NCBI GenBank assembly: GCA_900618065.1
Contig: UYIL01000003.1
Location: forward strand, 1,612,001-1,676,000
From: Streptococcus thermophilus
GTDB lineage: Bacteria; Actinomycetota; Actinomycetes; Mycobacteriales; Mycobacteriaceae
Direction of reading: 5' to 3'
Length of the DNA stretch: 64,000 nucleotides
The position numbers were made by a program, and so were the translations under genes. The notes beneath the pieces are model-generated. The model saw only the letters and a program-made list of their open reading frames with translations. It did not search any database and was not told where the DNA came from. Below, one piece after another: positions 38,739-48,442 of this stretch (positions are counted from its first letter, which is position 1; every line of letters begins with the position of its first letter).

Positions 38739-39608
38739 ATGAGTTCCGCAGACTTGCTTATCGACGAGCTTCTCAGCCTCGCCCTCCACACCTGCTCGCT
38801 AGCCGCAGACCACGTCCGCGACAGGCGGGCGGAACTGATCGGCGAAGGGGCATTGGCCGCAGCGGAGACGAAGTCGTCCGAAGTGGACCCGGTGACCGTC
38901 GTAGACAAAGAGTCGGAGGAGTTGATCATCTCCACGTTGCAAAAGCACCGCCCAGAGGACGGGATCCTCGGCGAAGAAGGCGCGGACATTCCCTCCCACT
39001 CCGGAGTGCGGTGGATCGTGGACCCCATCGACGGCACCGTGAACTTCCTCTACGGTATCCCGCAGTACGCAGTCTCCATCGCGGCCGCACACGGGGATGA
39101 AGTGCTTGCCGGGGTGGTGGTCAATGTGTCTACCGGCCGTATTTATCAGGCGTGCACAGGCCGCGGGGCCTTCACACGGGATCGCGGGGATAGGGAGTGG
39201 AGACGATTGGGTGTGTCGTCGGCAAGCGAAGTGCATCTCGCCCTTGTGGCGACGGGGTTTTCCTACACGCCGCAGTGGCGCGCCCAACAAGCGGACATTC
39301 TGCGCGCGGTGTTGCCTCGTGTGCGCGACATTCGCCGTGCCGGATCTGCAGCCCTGGACTTGTGCATGCTCGCCGACGGCATGGTGGATGCCTACTACGA
39401 GCACGCCACCCACCCATGGGACTACGCAGCTGGGGCCGTCATCGCCGCTGAAGCTGGCGCTCAGGTAGTGCACCCAGGCCTGGGTGCCAGTGGCCATGAC
39501 GGAGCCGTGACGATGGCATCCGGGCCAGGCATCTGGAATAATTTCCGCGAACTCCTCACCGAGGTGGGTGCAGACAAACCCCTGAAACCCGTCTCTGAAC
39601 TGCGGTGA
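38739..39608 (+). CDS. suhB: Inositol monophosphatase family protein SuhB
   Basis: A 289-residue magnesium-dependent phosphatase. Metal site motifs: GEEG near residue 80, DPIDGTVNFLYG near residue 99, and HPWDYAAGAVIAAEAGA near residue 221. It could supply myo-inositol for phosphatidylinositol and mycothiol; histidinol phosphatase or FBPase-like activity occurs in the family. Start is uncertain between ATG 38739 and 38730. Confidence 0.9.
   Translation: MSSADLLIDELLSLALHTCSLAADHVRDRRAELIGEGALAAAETKSSEVDPVTVVDKESEELIISTLQKHRPEDGILGEEGADIPSHSGVRWIVDPIDGTVNFLYGIPQYAVSIAAAHGDEVLAGVVVNVSTGRIYQACTGRGAFTRDRGDREWRRLGVSSASEVHLALVATGFSYTPQWRAQQADILRAVLPRVRDIRRAGSAALDLCMLADGMVDAYYEHATHPWDYAAGAVIAAEAGAQVVHPGLGASGHDGAVTMASGPGIWNNFRELLTEVGADKPLKPVSELR
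38756..38766 (+). repeat. 11-mer, copy 12
   Basis: At the start of suhB; reads Leu-Ile-Asp. Confidence 0.9.
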
Positions 39609-39745
39609 TCTGATAACCAGTGGCCCGGGTGCGACACGCCAAAACACCTTTGTACGGAGCAAACATGACATCCGGGAAAACGTGTTTTAGTATCTCGCTG
39701 ACAGTAAGCATTCTGAAAGCATTATCAGGCTCATAAGGAGACCTC

Positions 39746-40039
39746 GTGGCCACCGATTACGATGCACCTCGCCGCCGCCTCGATGACGAGATTGAGACGG
39801 ATTCCCTTGAAGGTCTCAAGGCTGAAGAGGTCGCTGGAAGCAGCATGGATGACGACGGGGAAGTAGTCGACGCATTCGATCCGCCGACCGTCGATTTGTC
39901 CGGCGAAGAACTCAACGTCTCCGTGGTGCCAAAGCAGGAGAACGAATTCACATGCGCATCCTGTTTCTTGGTGCAGAAGCAGAACCGCCTGGGGCACGTT
40001 GAGCCGGACGGCTCGAAAATCTGTCTCGATTGTGAGTAA
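39746..40039 (+). CDS. DUF4193 family protein
   Basis: A 97-residue acidic protein ending in two Cys pairs (CASCF and CLDCE), a likely zinc ribbon, typical of the actinobacterial DUF4193 family located near sigA. AAGGAGACC precedes GTG 39746, a strong ribosome site. Function unknown; its size, acidity and zinc ribbon would fit a partner of the transcription machinery, but that is speculation. Confidence 0.85.
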   Translation: MATDYDAPRRRLDDEIETDSLEGLKAEEVAGSSMDDDGEVVDAFDPPTVDLSGEELNVSVVPKQENEFTCASCFLVQKQNRLGHVEPDGSKICLDCE

Positions 40040-40057
40040 CCGGCCGTAACCGCTGGC

Positions 40058-40618
40058 TTAGCGGCTTGACCGGTGAAGAGGCTCGCTAGCTTTGTCGGCC
40101 TGTTCGGGAACGTATGCCCGGAGAAGTTCCTCCGGGTTCTTTGAGGACACGAGCCAGTAAGGGGTCGGGTCCTCCGGGTCGTCGAGAACAAACAGCGCCA
40201 TTTCCTTGACCCATGCTCGGTGGACAAGATAAGCCGCAGGATCGAGTTGGCGGCCGAGCGCATTCTGTTTGGCCGAATGGGGGACTGCCAGGGTACGCGA
40301 GACAACCGAGGACGGCAGATTCGCGTCGCTGGCAACAAGCCAACGTGTGCCGTCACCATCACGCTCTACACGCACCACCGTGGATGAGAGGTGGATGAGG
40401 AACCACACGATGAGCGCACCGACGACGACGAACGTCACTATGAACCACCAGATTCCGCGGTTCACACCCATCTGCGCGCCCAGAAGTGCAGCGAAAGCGG
40501 TGCCGATGATCCACCACCACACCGGCACCCACTGGCGTTCGGAATACAGAACTTCCGGGTCCGTGGAGGGGGCAGTAGGTTGTGTCGACGGGGTGTTCGC
40601 GCTCTCAGTCACACCGTC
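40058..40618 (-). CDS. DUF3093 family membrane protein
   Basis: A 186-residue protein with two hydrophobic segments (about residues 31-47 and 55-73) and a soluble C-terminal domain (VVRVERDGDGTRWLVASDA). This matches DUF3093, an actinobacterial family next to dut. Divergent from dut. Start uncertain among 40630, 40618 and a GTG at 40612. Confidence 0.8.
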   Translation of the reverse strand, partial: DGVTESANTPSTQPTAPSTDPEVLYSERQWVPVWWWIIGTAFAALLGAQMGVNRGIWWFIVTFVVVGALIVWFLIHLSSTVVRVERDGDGTRWLVASDANLPSSVVSRTLAVPHSAKQNALGRQLDPAAYLVHRAWVKEMALFVLDDPEDPTPYWLVSSKNPEELLRAYVPEQADKASEPLHRSSR

Positions 40619-40705
40619 CATGGTAGGCAACGGTCGTGCATTTCCTTAAACGCTTCAGCGGGCGGCGGAGATACCTGCCCTGTCAACCTCACGTAGTGTG
40701 GGGAC

Positions 40706-41164
40706 GTGACTAAAGAGACGAACTCGATCGGACCGATCCCGCTGAAACGGCTCGATCCGGCCTTGCCTATCCCGCGACGCGCCCATCGCGGCGACGCGGG
40801 AGTGGACCTTCAATCTGCCCAAGATCTCACAATCGGCCCCGGTGAGCGGGCTTTGGTGAGCACCGGTGTGGCCATCGCATTGCCGCTAGGCACTGTGGGC
40901 TTGATCCACCCGCGTTCGGGCTTGGCGGCCAAGCACGGCCTGACCATTGTGAACACCCCCGGCACCATCGATGCGGACTACCGTGGGGAACTCAAAGTCT
41001 GCCTACTCAACACAGACAAGGACACACCCTTTGAAGTCACCCGCGGGATGCGCATTGCCCAACTGGTGGTGCAGCGAGTGGAACTGCCGGATTTCATCGA
41101 GGTCGACAATCTCGATGAGACTGTCCGCGGCTCGGGCGGGTACGGCTCCACCGGCGTGAATTAG
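40706..41164 (+). CDS. dut: dUTP diphosphatase
   Basis: A 152-residue trimeric dUTPase that keeps uracil out of DNA and makes dUMP for thymidylate. All five motifs are visible, including [34 protein letters not shown] and the C-terminal [10 protein letters not shown] that closes on the substrate. GTG start. Followed 42 bases later by the DUF3710 gene. Confidence 0.97.
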   Translation: MTKETNSIGPIPLKRLDPALPIPRRAHRGDAGVDLQSAQDLTIGPGERALVSTGVAIALPLGTVGLIHPRSGLAAKHGLTIVNTPGTIDADYRGELKVCLLNTDKDTPFEVTRGMRIAQLVVQRVELPDFIEVDNLDETVRGSGGYGSTGVN

Positions 41165-41206
41165 CAATACGAACTGACAATCTGAAGACAAACGAAAGAG
41201 GCAATC

Positions 41207-42103
41207 ATGGCACTGTGGCCTTTCGGCAAGAAGAAGAACGATGACGACGGCGATGATTTCTCCAACTCGCGGGAAAAAGTCGATCCGTTTGTAACCGGTG
41301 TGGAGACAAACCCTGCTGCGCATTCCGGCGCACCGAGTGAGGACATCCACGACGTTGAGCATGTGGGCCCAGCGGAGGAAGAGGGAACGATCGCTGACCG
41401 GGCAGCGACGGATGCGAGCGACGCAGCCGCAGTCGAGCGTGAGCACGACGCTGTGAACGGGCAGACCGGCCCCTTCGACGGCGACAACGTGGATGTCAAT
41501 GACTTCGACTTCAGCGACTTTTCTGCAGGCCTACTCAACCTCGGTTCCATCCAGCTTGCACTGCCGCAGAAATCCCAGGTCCAGGTAGAGATGGGCCAAC
41601 AGGGCCCGCGCATGCTCCACGTCATCACGGAATACGGCCGTGTGACCCCGGTGGCGTTCGCTGCGCCGAACTCCGGTGGGATGTGGACGGAGTCATCCGA
41701 AGAAATAGCCGAAGGCATGCGCGCAGAAGGCATGCCCGTCATATATGAGGAAGGTCCGTGGGGCCGCGAAATCGTCGGCACCGGGGACAACGGCATCATC
41801 CGCATCATCGGCGTGCAAGGTCCCCGCTGGCTCTACCGCGTCACCCTCGCAGCACCGCACGGCAAGGAGGACCAGCTGGCGGATCTCGGCCGCGAGATCG
41901 TTGCCCGCTCCTTCATCTACCGCGGCAACACCCCGGTGTTAGCGGGCAACTCCCTGCCGGTTGAATTGCCGGCGCAGCTCGCTGTCCAGATCCAGCAGGC
42001 CATGCAGCAGCAACAGCTGCAGCAGCAGAATCAACAGGCCCAATCGGATCAGTCGGATCAGCCGGATCAGCCGGATCAGCCGGATGAAGCTGACCAGCAG
42101 TGA
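41207..42103 (+). CDS. DUF3710 family protein with Gln/Asp/Pro repeat tail
   Basis: A 298-residue protein of the DUF3710 family, which regularly follows dut in Actinobacteria. The conserved domain spans about residues 100-260 (GPWGREIVG, RWLYRVTLAAPHGK). The N-terminus is acidic. The C-terminal 40 residues are low-complexity: runs of Gln, then DQP repeats encoded by a 9-base tandem array. Coupled to the downstream methyltransferase, whose ATG is two bases past the stop. Confidence 0.85.
   Translation: MALWPFGKKKNDDDGDDFSNSREKVDPFVTGVETNPAAHSGAPSEDIHDVEHVGPAEEEGTIADRAATDASDAAAVEREHDAVNGQTGPFDGDNVDVNDFDFSDFSAGLLNLGSIQLALPQKSQVQVEMGQQGPRMLHVITEYGRVTPVAFAAPNSGGMWTESSEEIAEGMRAEGMPVIYEEGPWGREIVGTGDNGIIRIIGVQGPRWLYRVTLAAPHGKEDQLADLGREIVARSFIYRGNTPVLAGNSLPVELPAQLAVQIQQAMQQQQLQQQNQQAQSDQSDQPDQPDQPDEADQQ
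42044..42085 (+). repeat. 9-bp tandem repeat in the DUF3710 tail
   Basis: Unit CGGATCAG(C/T), four full copies and a partial fifth, encoding SDQ/PDQ tripeptides. Being a multiple of three, copy changes would keep the frame. Confidence 0.8.
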
Positions 42104-42104
42104 T

Positions 42105-43355
42105 ATGGAGCTCACCCCCGGCGATCACGTGAGGCTTGACCCCACCGCGATGGCGCACGGCGGTGAGGCGGTCGCGTATGCGCCTGACGGACGCGTGGTG
42201 TTCGTCGCGGGCGCAATTCCCGGCGACGTGGTGGAAGCCGAGCTGACCGCAGTGAAGAAGCGGTGGGCCCGCGCCGTGCTCACCGAGATCGTGCAGCCGT
42301 CCCCTGATCGGACGGGCACCGCTTGCCCGGCGGCGGCAGCTGGGGCGGGGTGCTGCGACTATGCGCACATCGATCCCGCCGCGCAGGCGCGGTTCAAGCG
42401 CGGGATTCTAGTCGGAGAAATGGATAAGCATGCCCGCCCAAGTGGTGTCCTCGAGGGCTTCGACGCTGCGATCGACCTGGAAGAAGAGACACTCGAACCG
42501 AACCTCGGGTGGCGCACCCGCGTCCGTTTCGGGGTGGATGAGCACGGCCGTGCCGGCATGCGCCGCGCCCGCAGCCGCGAAATCATCGCCGATCAACCCT
42601 GTGCCCAGGTGGTTCCGGAAGCCCTCGACGGAATCGTCGGCGGCGGTGCCGCATTCACGCCGGGTGCTGAGCTCGTGGTGGTGGTTGACGGGACTGGGCA
42701 GCGCCACGTCGTCGAAACGCGGCGGGCGCAGCGCGGCAAGCGTGTCGAGCACATCGACACCCGCATTGAGGGCGGTGACTCCGCGACCGAGATCGTCCCG
42801 GTCGCCGGCGAGGAGTTCACGTTCAGCTTTCCCCCGACAGCGTTCTGGCAGGCGCATCTCGCGGCTCCCGCTGCCTACTCGGCCTACATCCTTGACTGGG
42901 CTGCAGACGATTACGGTCGCCGCGCAGGGTGGGATCTGTATGGCGGGGTGGGGTTGTTTGTGCCGACGATAAGCGCCGCGATGGCCGGGGACGAAGCACC
43001 GCGCGTTGTCAGCGTGGACTACTCATCCGCCGCAACGCGCACGCCGCAGCCGGCGCTGAGCGCGTTCAATGTGGACGTGCGTAACCAGAAAGTGGAAGCT
43101 GCGCTGGATGAACTGCCTGACCCGGGGCTCGTCGTGCTCGACCCTCCGCGAACAGGCGCTGGTCAAGCCGTGATCGCTGGCATCGCGCAACGCCGCCCGC
43201 AGCGGGTGATCCACGTCGGTTGCGACCCAGCGACATTCACGCGCGATCTCGCCGCTTGGGGCGAGGCAGGGTACATCGTTGAACGCATGGCGCTTATCGA
43301 CGCATTCCCCGCCACCCACCACTTTGAAGTCCTCACCAGCCTCGTTCCGGCCTGA
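42105..43355 (+). CDS. TrmA/RlmD-type RNA (uracil-5)-methyltransferase
   Basis: A 416-residue class I RNA methyltransferase. An N-terminal TRAM domain (residues 1-60) is followed by the catalytic domain: SAM motif DLYGGVGLF, the DPPRTGAG motif IV, and the nucleophile Cys in HVGCDPATFTRDL. The substrate base (tRNA U54 or a 23S uridine) cannot be told from sequence. I chose ATG 42105; the longer frame runs through the repeat array in another frame. Confidence 0.9.
   Translation: MELTPGDHVRLDPTAMAHGGEAVAYAPDGRVVFVAGAIPGDVVEAELTAVKKRWARAVLTEIVQPSPDRTGTACPAAAAGAGCCDYAHIDPAAQARFKRGILVGEMDKHARPSGVLEGFDAAIDLEEETLEPNLGWRTRVRFGVDEHGRAGMRRARSREIIADQPCAQVVPEALDGIVGGGAAFTPGAELVVVVDGTGQRHVVETRRAQRGKRVEHIDTRIEGGDSATEIVPVAGEEFTFSFPPTAFWQAHLAAPAAYSAYILDWAADDYGRRAGWDLYGGVGLFVPTISAAMAGDEAPRVVSVDYSSAATRTPQPALSAFNVDVRNQKVEAALDELPDPGLVVLDPPRTGAGQAVIAGIAQRRPQRVIHVGCDPATFTRDLAAWGEAGYIVERMALIDAFPATHHFEVLTSLVPA
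43292..43302 (+). repeat. 11-mer, copy 13
   Basis: Near the end of the TrmA-type gene; reads Leu-Ile-Asp. Confidence 0.9.
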
Positions 43356-43387
43356 AAAGCCGATGATGGGTTAGCGCCCCGAAAGTG

Positions 43388-43393
43388 TAGAAT
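43388..43393 (+). promoter_or_regulatory. Possible -10 element of dxs
   Basis: TAGAAT, preceded directly by TG, sits 70 bases before the dxs GTG in a 107-base gap. The -35 region is not recognisable. Confidence 0.35.
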
Positions 43394-43462
43394 CGACCTT
43401 TAACCATTCGAGACGCTATCTCCGAGCATCTGACCACCTCGACCAAGGAGCCACGACGCGCA

Positions 43463-45376
43463 GTGAGCAGGCTTGACCACCTCACATCCCCGGCCGAACT
43501 CAAGGGCATGTCGGCGGACGAGCTAGAACGTCTCGCGCGGGACATCCGCGAATTCCTCATCCAGAAGGTCTCCGCCACCGGCGGCCACCTTGGGCCGAAC
43601 TTGGGTGTCGTCGAGCTGACGATCGCCCTGCACGCGGTCTTCGATTCGCCGGATGACCCCATCATTTTCGACACCTCCCACCAGTCCTACGTGCACAAAA
43701 TCCTCACGGGACGTTCCGGGCAGTTTGACACCCTGCGCAAGAAGGACGGGTTGTCTGGGTACACCAGCCGCAGCGAGTCGGAGCACGACTGGACCGAGTC
43801 CTCACACGCTTCGGCTGCACTGTCGTACGCAGACGGGTTGTCGAAGGCGAAGGTGCTGCAGGGACACTCCGACAGCAACGTCGTCGCCGTAGTCGGCGAC
43901 GGTGCGCTGACCGGCGGGATGTGCTGGGAAGCGCTGAACAACATCGCCGAAGGTGAGCGCAACGTCACCATCGTGGTCAACGACAACGGCCGGTCTTACT
44001 CGCCGACGATCGGCGGGTTCGCCCGCAACCTGGATAACCTGCGCTCCCAGATCGCGTCCATCCGCATCCAGCCCGGTTACGACGAAGTAATGGAGCAGGG
44101 CAAACGCACCCTGAAATCCATGGGCTGGGTCGGAGAGCGCGCCTTCGACGCCATGAAGATGGTCAAAGACGGCATAAAGCACCAAGTTGTGCCGACGCAG
44201 ATGTTCCAGGATCTGGGCTTGAAGTACGTCGGTCCGATCGAGGGGCACGACATCCCCGCGCTACTGAGTGCCTTCACCTACGCGCACCAGTATGACGGTC
44301 CACTGATCATCCATGTGGCCACCGAGAAGGGCCACGGTTTCGCCCCGGCAGTCAACGACATCGCCGACCAGATGCACTCCACGGGTGTTATCGATCCGGT
44401 CACCGGTGAAGCGTTGGGCGAGGCGCGCCCGGGGTGGACCTCCGTCTTTTCTGAGGAACTGTTGCGGGCCGGGCACGAGCGCGAAGACATCGTGGCGCTT
44501 ACTGCCGCAATGGCGGGTCCGACCGGGCTGACCCCGTTCGCGGAGAAGTTCCCCTCGCGCTTTTTCGACGTCGGTATCGCCGAACAGCACGCCGTGACAT
44601 CGGCGGCCGGGATGGCGCTCGGTGGCTTGCACCCAGTGGTCGCGGTTTACTCGACGTTCCTCAACCGCGCCTTCGACCAGCTGCTCATGGACGTCGCCCT
44701 GATCAACCAGCCGGTGACGTTCGTGCTTGACCGCGCCGGTGTGACCGGCAGCGACGGTGCAAGCCACAACGGTGTCTGGGACATGGCGTTGACTTCTATC
44801 GTTCCGGGCATCCGGGTTGGCGCCCCGCGCGACGCGGACCGGCTGCGGGAAGAATTCCAAGAAGCGATCGCCGTGGAGACCGGTCCGACTGTCGTGCGGT
44901 TCCCCAAGGGCGATGTCGGTGAGCCGGTCACAGGGATCCGCCGCACCAACGGCGGCTGTGACATTCTCGTCGAGCCCGACGGTGGCTCTGACGAGGACAC
45001 TCCTGAGGTGCTTCTCGTCGCCATCGGCGAGTTCGGCAGCAATGCAGTTGATATTGCACGCGAGCTCAACAGCGAAGGTGCCCGCGTCACCGTCGTTGAT
45101 CCCCGGTGGATCATTCCCATTAACCCTGAGCTCATCGACATGGCTGCCGAGGCCGATATGGTGGTCGTATACGAAGACGGTGTGGTGCGCGGCGGCATTG
45201 GCTCGGCACTGTCCGAGGTGCTCTCCGCCGCCGAGGTGGACACTCCGCTGCGTCGTCTCGCCTTCCCGGACATCTTCCCGCCGCATGCGTCGCGTTCCGA
45301 GCTGCTTGCCGACGTCGGACTCGACACCGATTCTGCCCGCGAATCTATCCGGGAGTGGATCGAAGGTCTGGCTTAA
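43463..45376 (+). CDS. dxs: 1-deoxy-D-xylulose-5-phosphate synthase
   Basis: A 637-residue thiamine diphosphate enzyme, first step of the MEP route to isoprenoids (decaprenyl phosphate, menaquinone). The ThDP motif begins [15 protein letters not shown] and ends with the NDN magnesium ligands; the catalytic Glu is in [10 protein letters not shown]. Start is GTG 43463 behind AAGGAG. The stop overlaps the rnd stop in TTAA. Confidence 0.96.
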   Translation: MSRLDHLTSPAELKGMSADELERLARDIREFLIQKVSATGGHLGPNLGVVELTIALHAVFDSPDDPIIFDTSHQSYVHKILTGRSGQFDTLRKKDGLSGYTSRSESEHDWTESSHASAALSYADGLSKAKVLQGHSDSNVVAVVGDGALTGGMCWEALNNIAEGERNVTIVVNDNGRSYSPTIGGFARNLDNLRSQIASIRIQPGYDEVMEQGKRTLKSMGWVGERAFDAMKMVKDGIKHQVVPTQMFQDLGLKYVGPIEGHDIPALLSAFTYAHQYDGPLIIHVATEKGHGFAPAVNDIADQMHSTGVIDPVTGEALGEARPGWTSVFSEELLRAGHEREDIVALTAAMAGPTGLTPFAEKFPSRFFDVGIAEQHAVTSAAGMALGGLHPVVAVYSTFLNRAFDQLLMDVALINQPVTFVLDRAGVTGSDGASHNGVWDMALTSIVPGIRVGAPRDADRLREEFQEAIAVETGPTVVRFPKGDVGEPVTGIRRTNGGCDILVEPDGGSDEDTPEVLLVAIGEFGSNAVDIARELNSEGARVTVVDPRWIIPINPELIDMAAEADMVVVYEDGVVRGGIGSALSEVLSAAEVDTPLRRLAFPDIFPPHASRSELLADVGLDTDSARESIREWIEGLA

Positions 45377-46557
45377 ACTGCGTCGGGTGGCCTGTTCGCC
45401 GCAAATAGATCTGCGGTGTTGGCGATCTGCCACGGGCGGGCACCGTGCTGGTCGAGAAAGCCGGCAACCGCGTGCGTGTCCCATGCGAGCGAGCCATGGG
45501 TAAGAGCCCACGCGGTTTCGCGCAAAACCGCAGGGGTCAACAACACTTCCGCAGGCAGGTCCACATCAGCGGCTGTCTCGGCGATGGCCGAGCGCATCGT
45601 TTGGAGAAAATCCCACGACTCGGGGTGATGGCGCTGCCAGGCAGACTTCCCGGGTGTGCCTTCATTGTTGCGCGGTTTATCCGGCCACGTGGCGGGGTCA
45701 GACTGGTAAACACTGCGCAGGAGGCGGAACCATTTCTGGCTCGCCCCCTTACGGCGGGCGGGAAAGCCTTTCATCGCAGCCAGATCGGCGGGGGAGCGCG
45801 GCTGTTCCTTCGCCATCGCGATGATCAGTTTGGACGGCAGGATGTGGGAGGGAGAGACATCTCGCCGTAAAGCGTCGGCGTTGCGCTGCTCCCACACAGC
45901 GCGGGCAATGGCACGAGAGCGCGCGGAAGGAAGATTGTTCACGCCCTTGAGCCCCTCCCAATCTTTCTCGGGCGCTGTCCAGTCGGCGAACGTGTCCACG
46001 ATGTAGGCGAACTCTTGCTCCGCATAGTCCAATTTGCCCAGCTCATCGAGCAGTTCTGCCTGTGCCTCCGCTAGGTCGGGCAAGTAAATCACGTCGAGCG
46101 CGGCGTAATCCAGCCACTCCGTGGGCAGGGTAGGAAGCGACCAGTCTTCGCGGCCGTGGCCTTTTTCCAGTTCGACCCCACAAAACTTGGCGACCATAGC
46201 GGCGAGATTGGGTTTCTCGAAACCGGCGATGCGCCCAGCGAGAGCTGTGTCGAAGAGTGCTCCGGGCTGCAGGCCAAGCTCAGCCAGACTCGGCAAATCC
46301 TCCGGGGCAGCATGAACAATCCAGTCTTCGCCGTTCAAGGCCGGTGCGAGCGCGGCCGTCAGTTCCTGGCGCAGGCCCTCGGGCTGGAAGAGGAAAGTGC
46401 CCGCCCCGCGACGGTGGATCTGAACAAGGAAAGCACGGTCATCATACCGGTACGCCGACGCGCGCTCCGTATCCACGGCGAACGGTCCCCGCCCTGCGGC
46501 GAGCTGTCCCGCGGCGTGCGTGAACCCGTCGAGGGTATCAACGAGTTCGTAGTGCAT
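45373..46557 (-). CDS. rnd: Ribonuclease D-like 3'-5' exonuclease with HRDC domain
   Basis: A 394-residue exonuclease. DEDDy motifs: [19 protein letters not shown] and [12 protein letters not shown], the last with the catalytic Tyr and Asp. An HRDC domain follows (about residues 205-290). It trims tRNA and other small RNAs. Convergent with dxs, as in C. glutamicum and M. tuberculosis. Confidence 0.92.
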   Translation of the reverse strand: MHYELVDTLDGFTHAAGQLAAGRGPFAVDTERASAYRYDDRAFLVQIHRRGAGTFLFQPEGLRQELTAALAPALNGEDWIVHAAPEDLPSLAELGLQPGALFDTALAGRIAGFEKPNLAAMVAKFCGVELEKGHGREDWSLPTLPTEWLDYAALDVIYLPDLAEAQAELLDELGKLDYAEQEFAYIVDTFADWTAPEKDWEGLKGVNNLPSARSRAIARAVWEQRNADALRRDVSPSHILPSKLIIAMAKEQPRSPADLAAMKGFPARRKGASQKWFRLLRSVYQSDPATWPDKPRNNEGTPGKSAWQRHHPESWDFLQTMRSAIAETAADVDLPAEVLLTPAVLRETAWALTHGSLAWDTHAVAGFLDQHGARPWQIANTADLFAANRPPDAV

Positions 46558-46575
46558 CCCCCACAGTTTAGACGG

Positions 46576-47214
46576 TTACTTCCGGTCTAGGCCCGCCACA
46601 CCTTCCGGCGGCAAACCGGCCACGTGGGCGAGCACTTTAGAGAAGGCCTCGACGTGGTGCGACAAGTCGATGCTATCGGCAGTCCAGGAGGCACGCATCT
46701 CAATTTGGTAGGCGCGCGGGGGTCCGCCGATGTCGCCAAAGCGCACCGAGGAAGTCGACGTCACCGTGCCGCCGAGGTCCGTGTAGCCGGCGTTCGTTTC
46801 CGCCAGGGATTCGCCGAGCCACTGCCATGCGACGTCGGGAAGCAGAGGATCGGACGCAACGGCATCGTCCATATCCGCCTGGATGTAGGCGACAAGGCGC
46901 ATGGAGCCTTCCCACTGCTCCTCACTCGACGGCGAGTACAGCAGGATGAGACGGCCGAAGGCATCACCCTGGGTGTCGGTCGGGATCGGACCGTCCTCGT
47001 CGATGTCTTGAACCTCCAAGCCAACGGCGTGACTGAACGGGGCCGGGCGCTGCGGCGGACGGATGGTGCCCAGGCTGATCTCGGGGCGCAGCTGGGCGCG
47101 GTGCATCGATTCGACAGCTTCCGTGAATTCCGCCGGGATCTGGGCGGTTTCGGCGCTCTCGGATGATGTTGCGGCGGAGAGCTTAGGGTGGTCCGAATGT
47201 GTCACGGGTTCCAA
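46576..47214 (-). CDS. DUF3000 family protein
   Basis: A 212-residue soluble protein. The segment MHRAQLRPEISLGTIRPP is the hallmark of DUF3000, an actinobacterial family always found between rnd and hemQ-side genes. No function known. It precedes rnd by 18 bases and is divergent from hemQ. Confidence 0.85.
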   Translation of the reverse strand: MEPVTHSDHPKLSAATSSESAETAQIPAEFTEAVESMHRAQLRPEISLGTIRPPQRPAPFSHAVGLEVQDIDEDGPIPTDTQGDAFGRLILLYSPSSEEQWEGSMRLVAYIQADMDDAVASDPLLPDVAWQWLGESLAETNAGYTDLGGTVTSTSSVRFGDIGGPPRAYQIEMRASWTADSIDLSHHVEAFSKVLAHVAGLPPEGVAGLDRK

Positions 47215-47275
47215 GCTATCCAGCCTGCCCCTGATTCCGTGGAGGCGCGCCGCTGAAAAGGAGTAGGGTGAAAGA

Positions 47276-47281
47276 TAATAC
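47276..47281 (+). promoter_or_regulatory. -10 element of hemQ
   Basis: TAATAC lies 31 bases before the hemQ start codon in the divergent gap with the DUF3000 gene. No clear -35 box is visible, as is common in corynebacteria. Confidence 0.45.
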
Positions 47282-47312
47282 TTTGGTTTGATTGTTTCAG
47301 GAGGTCTTCGCT

Positions 47313-48014
47313 ATGGCGGAACTAGATATTGAAAAGCTCAACAACACTCAGCGATACGCTCAGTGGGCGACCTTCCGGGTGATTCCGGGCGCACTCGGTG
47401 CGGACCGCAGCGAAATCATCGCGGAAGCGCAGCGTTTCTTCTCTGGCCTTGAGGACGAAGGCAAAGTTGTCGTCCGCGGGATCTACGACATTTCCGGCAT
47501 CCGGGCTGAGGCTGATGTGATGATCTGGTGGCACGCCGAAAACTTCGACGAGATCCAGGAGGCCTACAACGCGTTCCGCCGCACCACGGTGCTGGGCCAG
47601 GCCCTTGAGGTGTTCTGGATCGGTGTCGGTCTGCACCGCCCGGCGGAGTTCAACCGCGGCCACCTGCCAGCCTTCATCATGGGTGAAGAGCCGCAGGATT
47701 GGATCACCGTCTACCCGTTCACCCGCTCCTACGACTGGTACATCATGGATCCAGCGAAGCGCCGCGATCTGCTTATCGAGCATGGACAGGCCGCAGCCGA
47801 CTACAAAGATGTGCGCGCCAACACAATGTCGGCGTTCTCGCTCGGCGACTACGAGTGGATGCTGGCGTTTGAGGCGCCCACGCTGGAACGCATCTCCGAT
47901 TTGATGCACAAGATGCGCTACACCGAGGCGCGCCTGCACGTGCGCGAGGAGCTGCCGTTCTTCTCCGGCCGTCGCGTCAGCGACGTCGCGGAGATCATTG
48001 AAGCGCTGCCCTAA
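47313..48014 (+). CDS. hemQ: Coproheme decarboxylase HemQ
   Basis: A 233-residue chlorite-dismutase-family protein that converts coproheme to heme b in the actinobacterial (coproporphyrin) heme route. The segment YPFTRSYDWYIMDPAKRRDLL carries the conserved Tyr/Lys face, followed by the proximal helix and the C-terminal barrel. AGGAGGTC before ATG 47313 fixes the start. Its stop overlaps the msrB stop within CTAA. Confidence 0.94.
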   Translation: MAELDIEKLNNTQRYAQWATFRVIPGALGADRSEIIAEAQRFFSGLEDEGKVVVRGIYDISGIRAEADVMIWWHAENFDEIQEAYNAFRRTTVLGQALEVFWIGVGLHRPAEFNRGHLPAFIMGEEPQDWITVYPFTRSYDWYIMDPAKRRDLLIEHGQAAADYKDVRANTMSAFSLGDYEWMLAFEAPTLERISDLMHKMRYTEARLHVREELPFFSGRRVSDVAEIIEALP

Positions 48015-48442
48015 CGCTTGTCCGCGGCGCCTTCCTCCAGCGTCAGCGAAATCGAGTTGATGCAGTAACGCAGATCGGTAGGGGTGGGGTACCCCTCGCC
48101 GGCGAAAACGTGTCCTAAGTGGGAGTGGCAGGTAGCGCAGAGGACCTCGGTGCGCACCATGCCGTGGGAGCGGTCTTCGCGCTCAATCACAGCGTCACCG
48201 GCGAGCGGCGTGAAGAAGGATGGCCAACCACAGTGGGAGGAGAACTTCTCGGTGGAGCGGAACAGCTCGGCCCCGCAAGCGCGGCAACGGTACACACCCT
48301 CAATGGTGGTGTCGGTGTACTCGCCGACCCCGGGAGGCTCAGTTCCCGCCTCGCGCAGAACGTAGTACTCCTCAGGGCTGAGCTTCTCGCGCCACTGCTC
48401 CTCGGTCCAGTCGCGGTAGTTCGTCGGCTTGTCCATGGTCAT
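48011..48442 (-). CDS. msrB: Peptide methionine (R)-S-oxide reductase MsrB
   Basis: A 143-residue repair enzyme for methionine-R-sulfoxide. The two zinc CxxC pairs (CRAC and CATC), the HCGWPSF substrate motif and the catalytic Cys in RYCINS are all present. GGAGGGAG before the ATG supports the start at 48442, which lies 71 bases inside the upstream gene. Confidence 0.95.
   Translation of the reverse strand: MTMDKPTNYRDWTEEQWREKLSPEEYYVLREAGTEPPGVGEYTDTTIEGVYRCRACGAELFRSTEKFSSHCGWPSFFTPLAGDAVIEREDRSHGMVRTEVLCATCHSHLGHVFAGEGYPTPTDLRYCINSISLTLEEGAADKR

Noticed and set aside
44261..45511. Minus-strand open frame of 416 codons
   Set aside because: Shadow of dxs in high-G+C sequence.
47771..47781. 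GCTTATCGAGC and other near copies of the 11-mer (6541, 34907, 42968, 56185)
   Set aside because: They differ at one or more positions and were not counted among the 16 exact sites.
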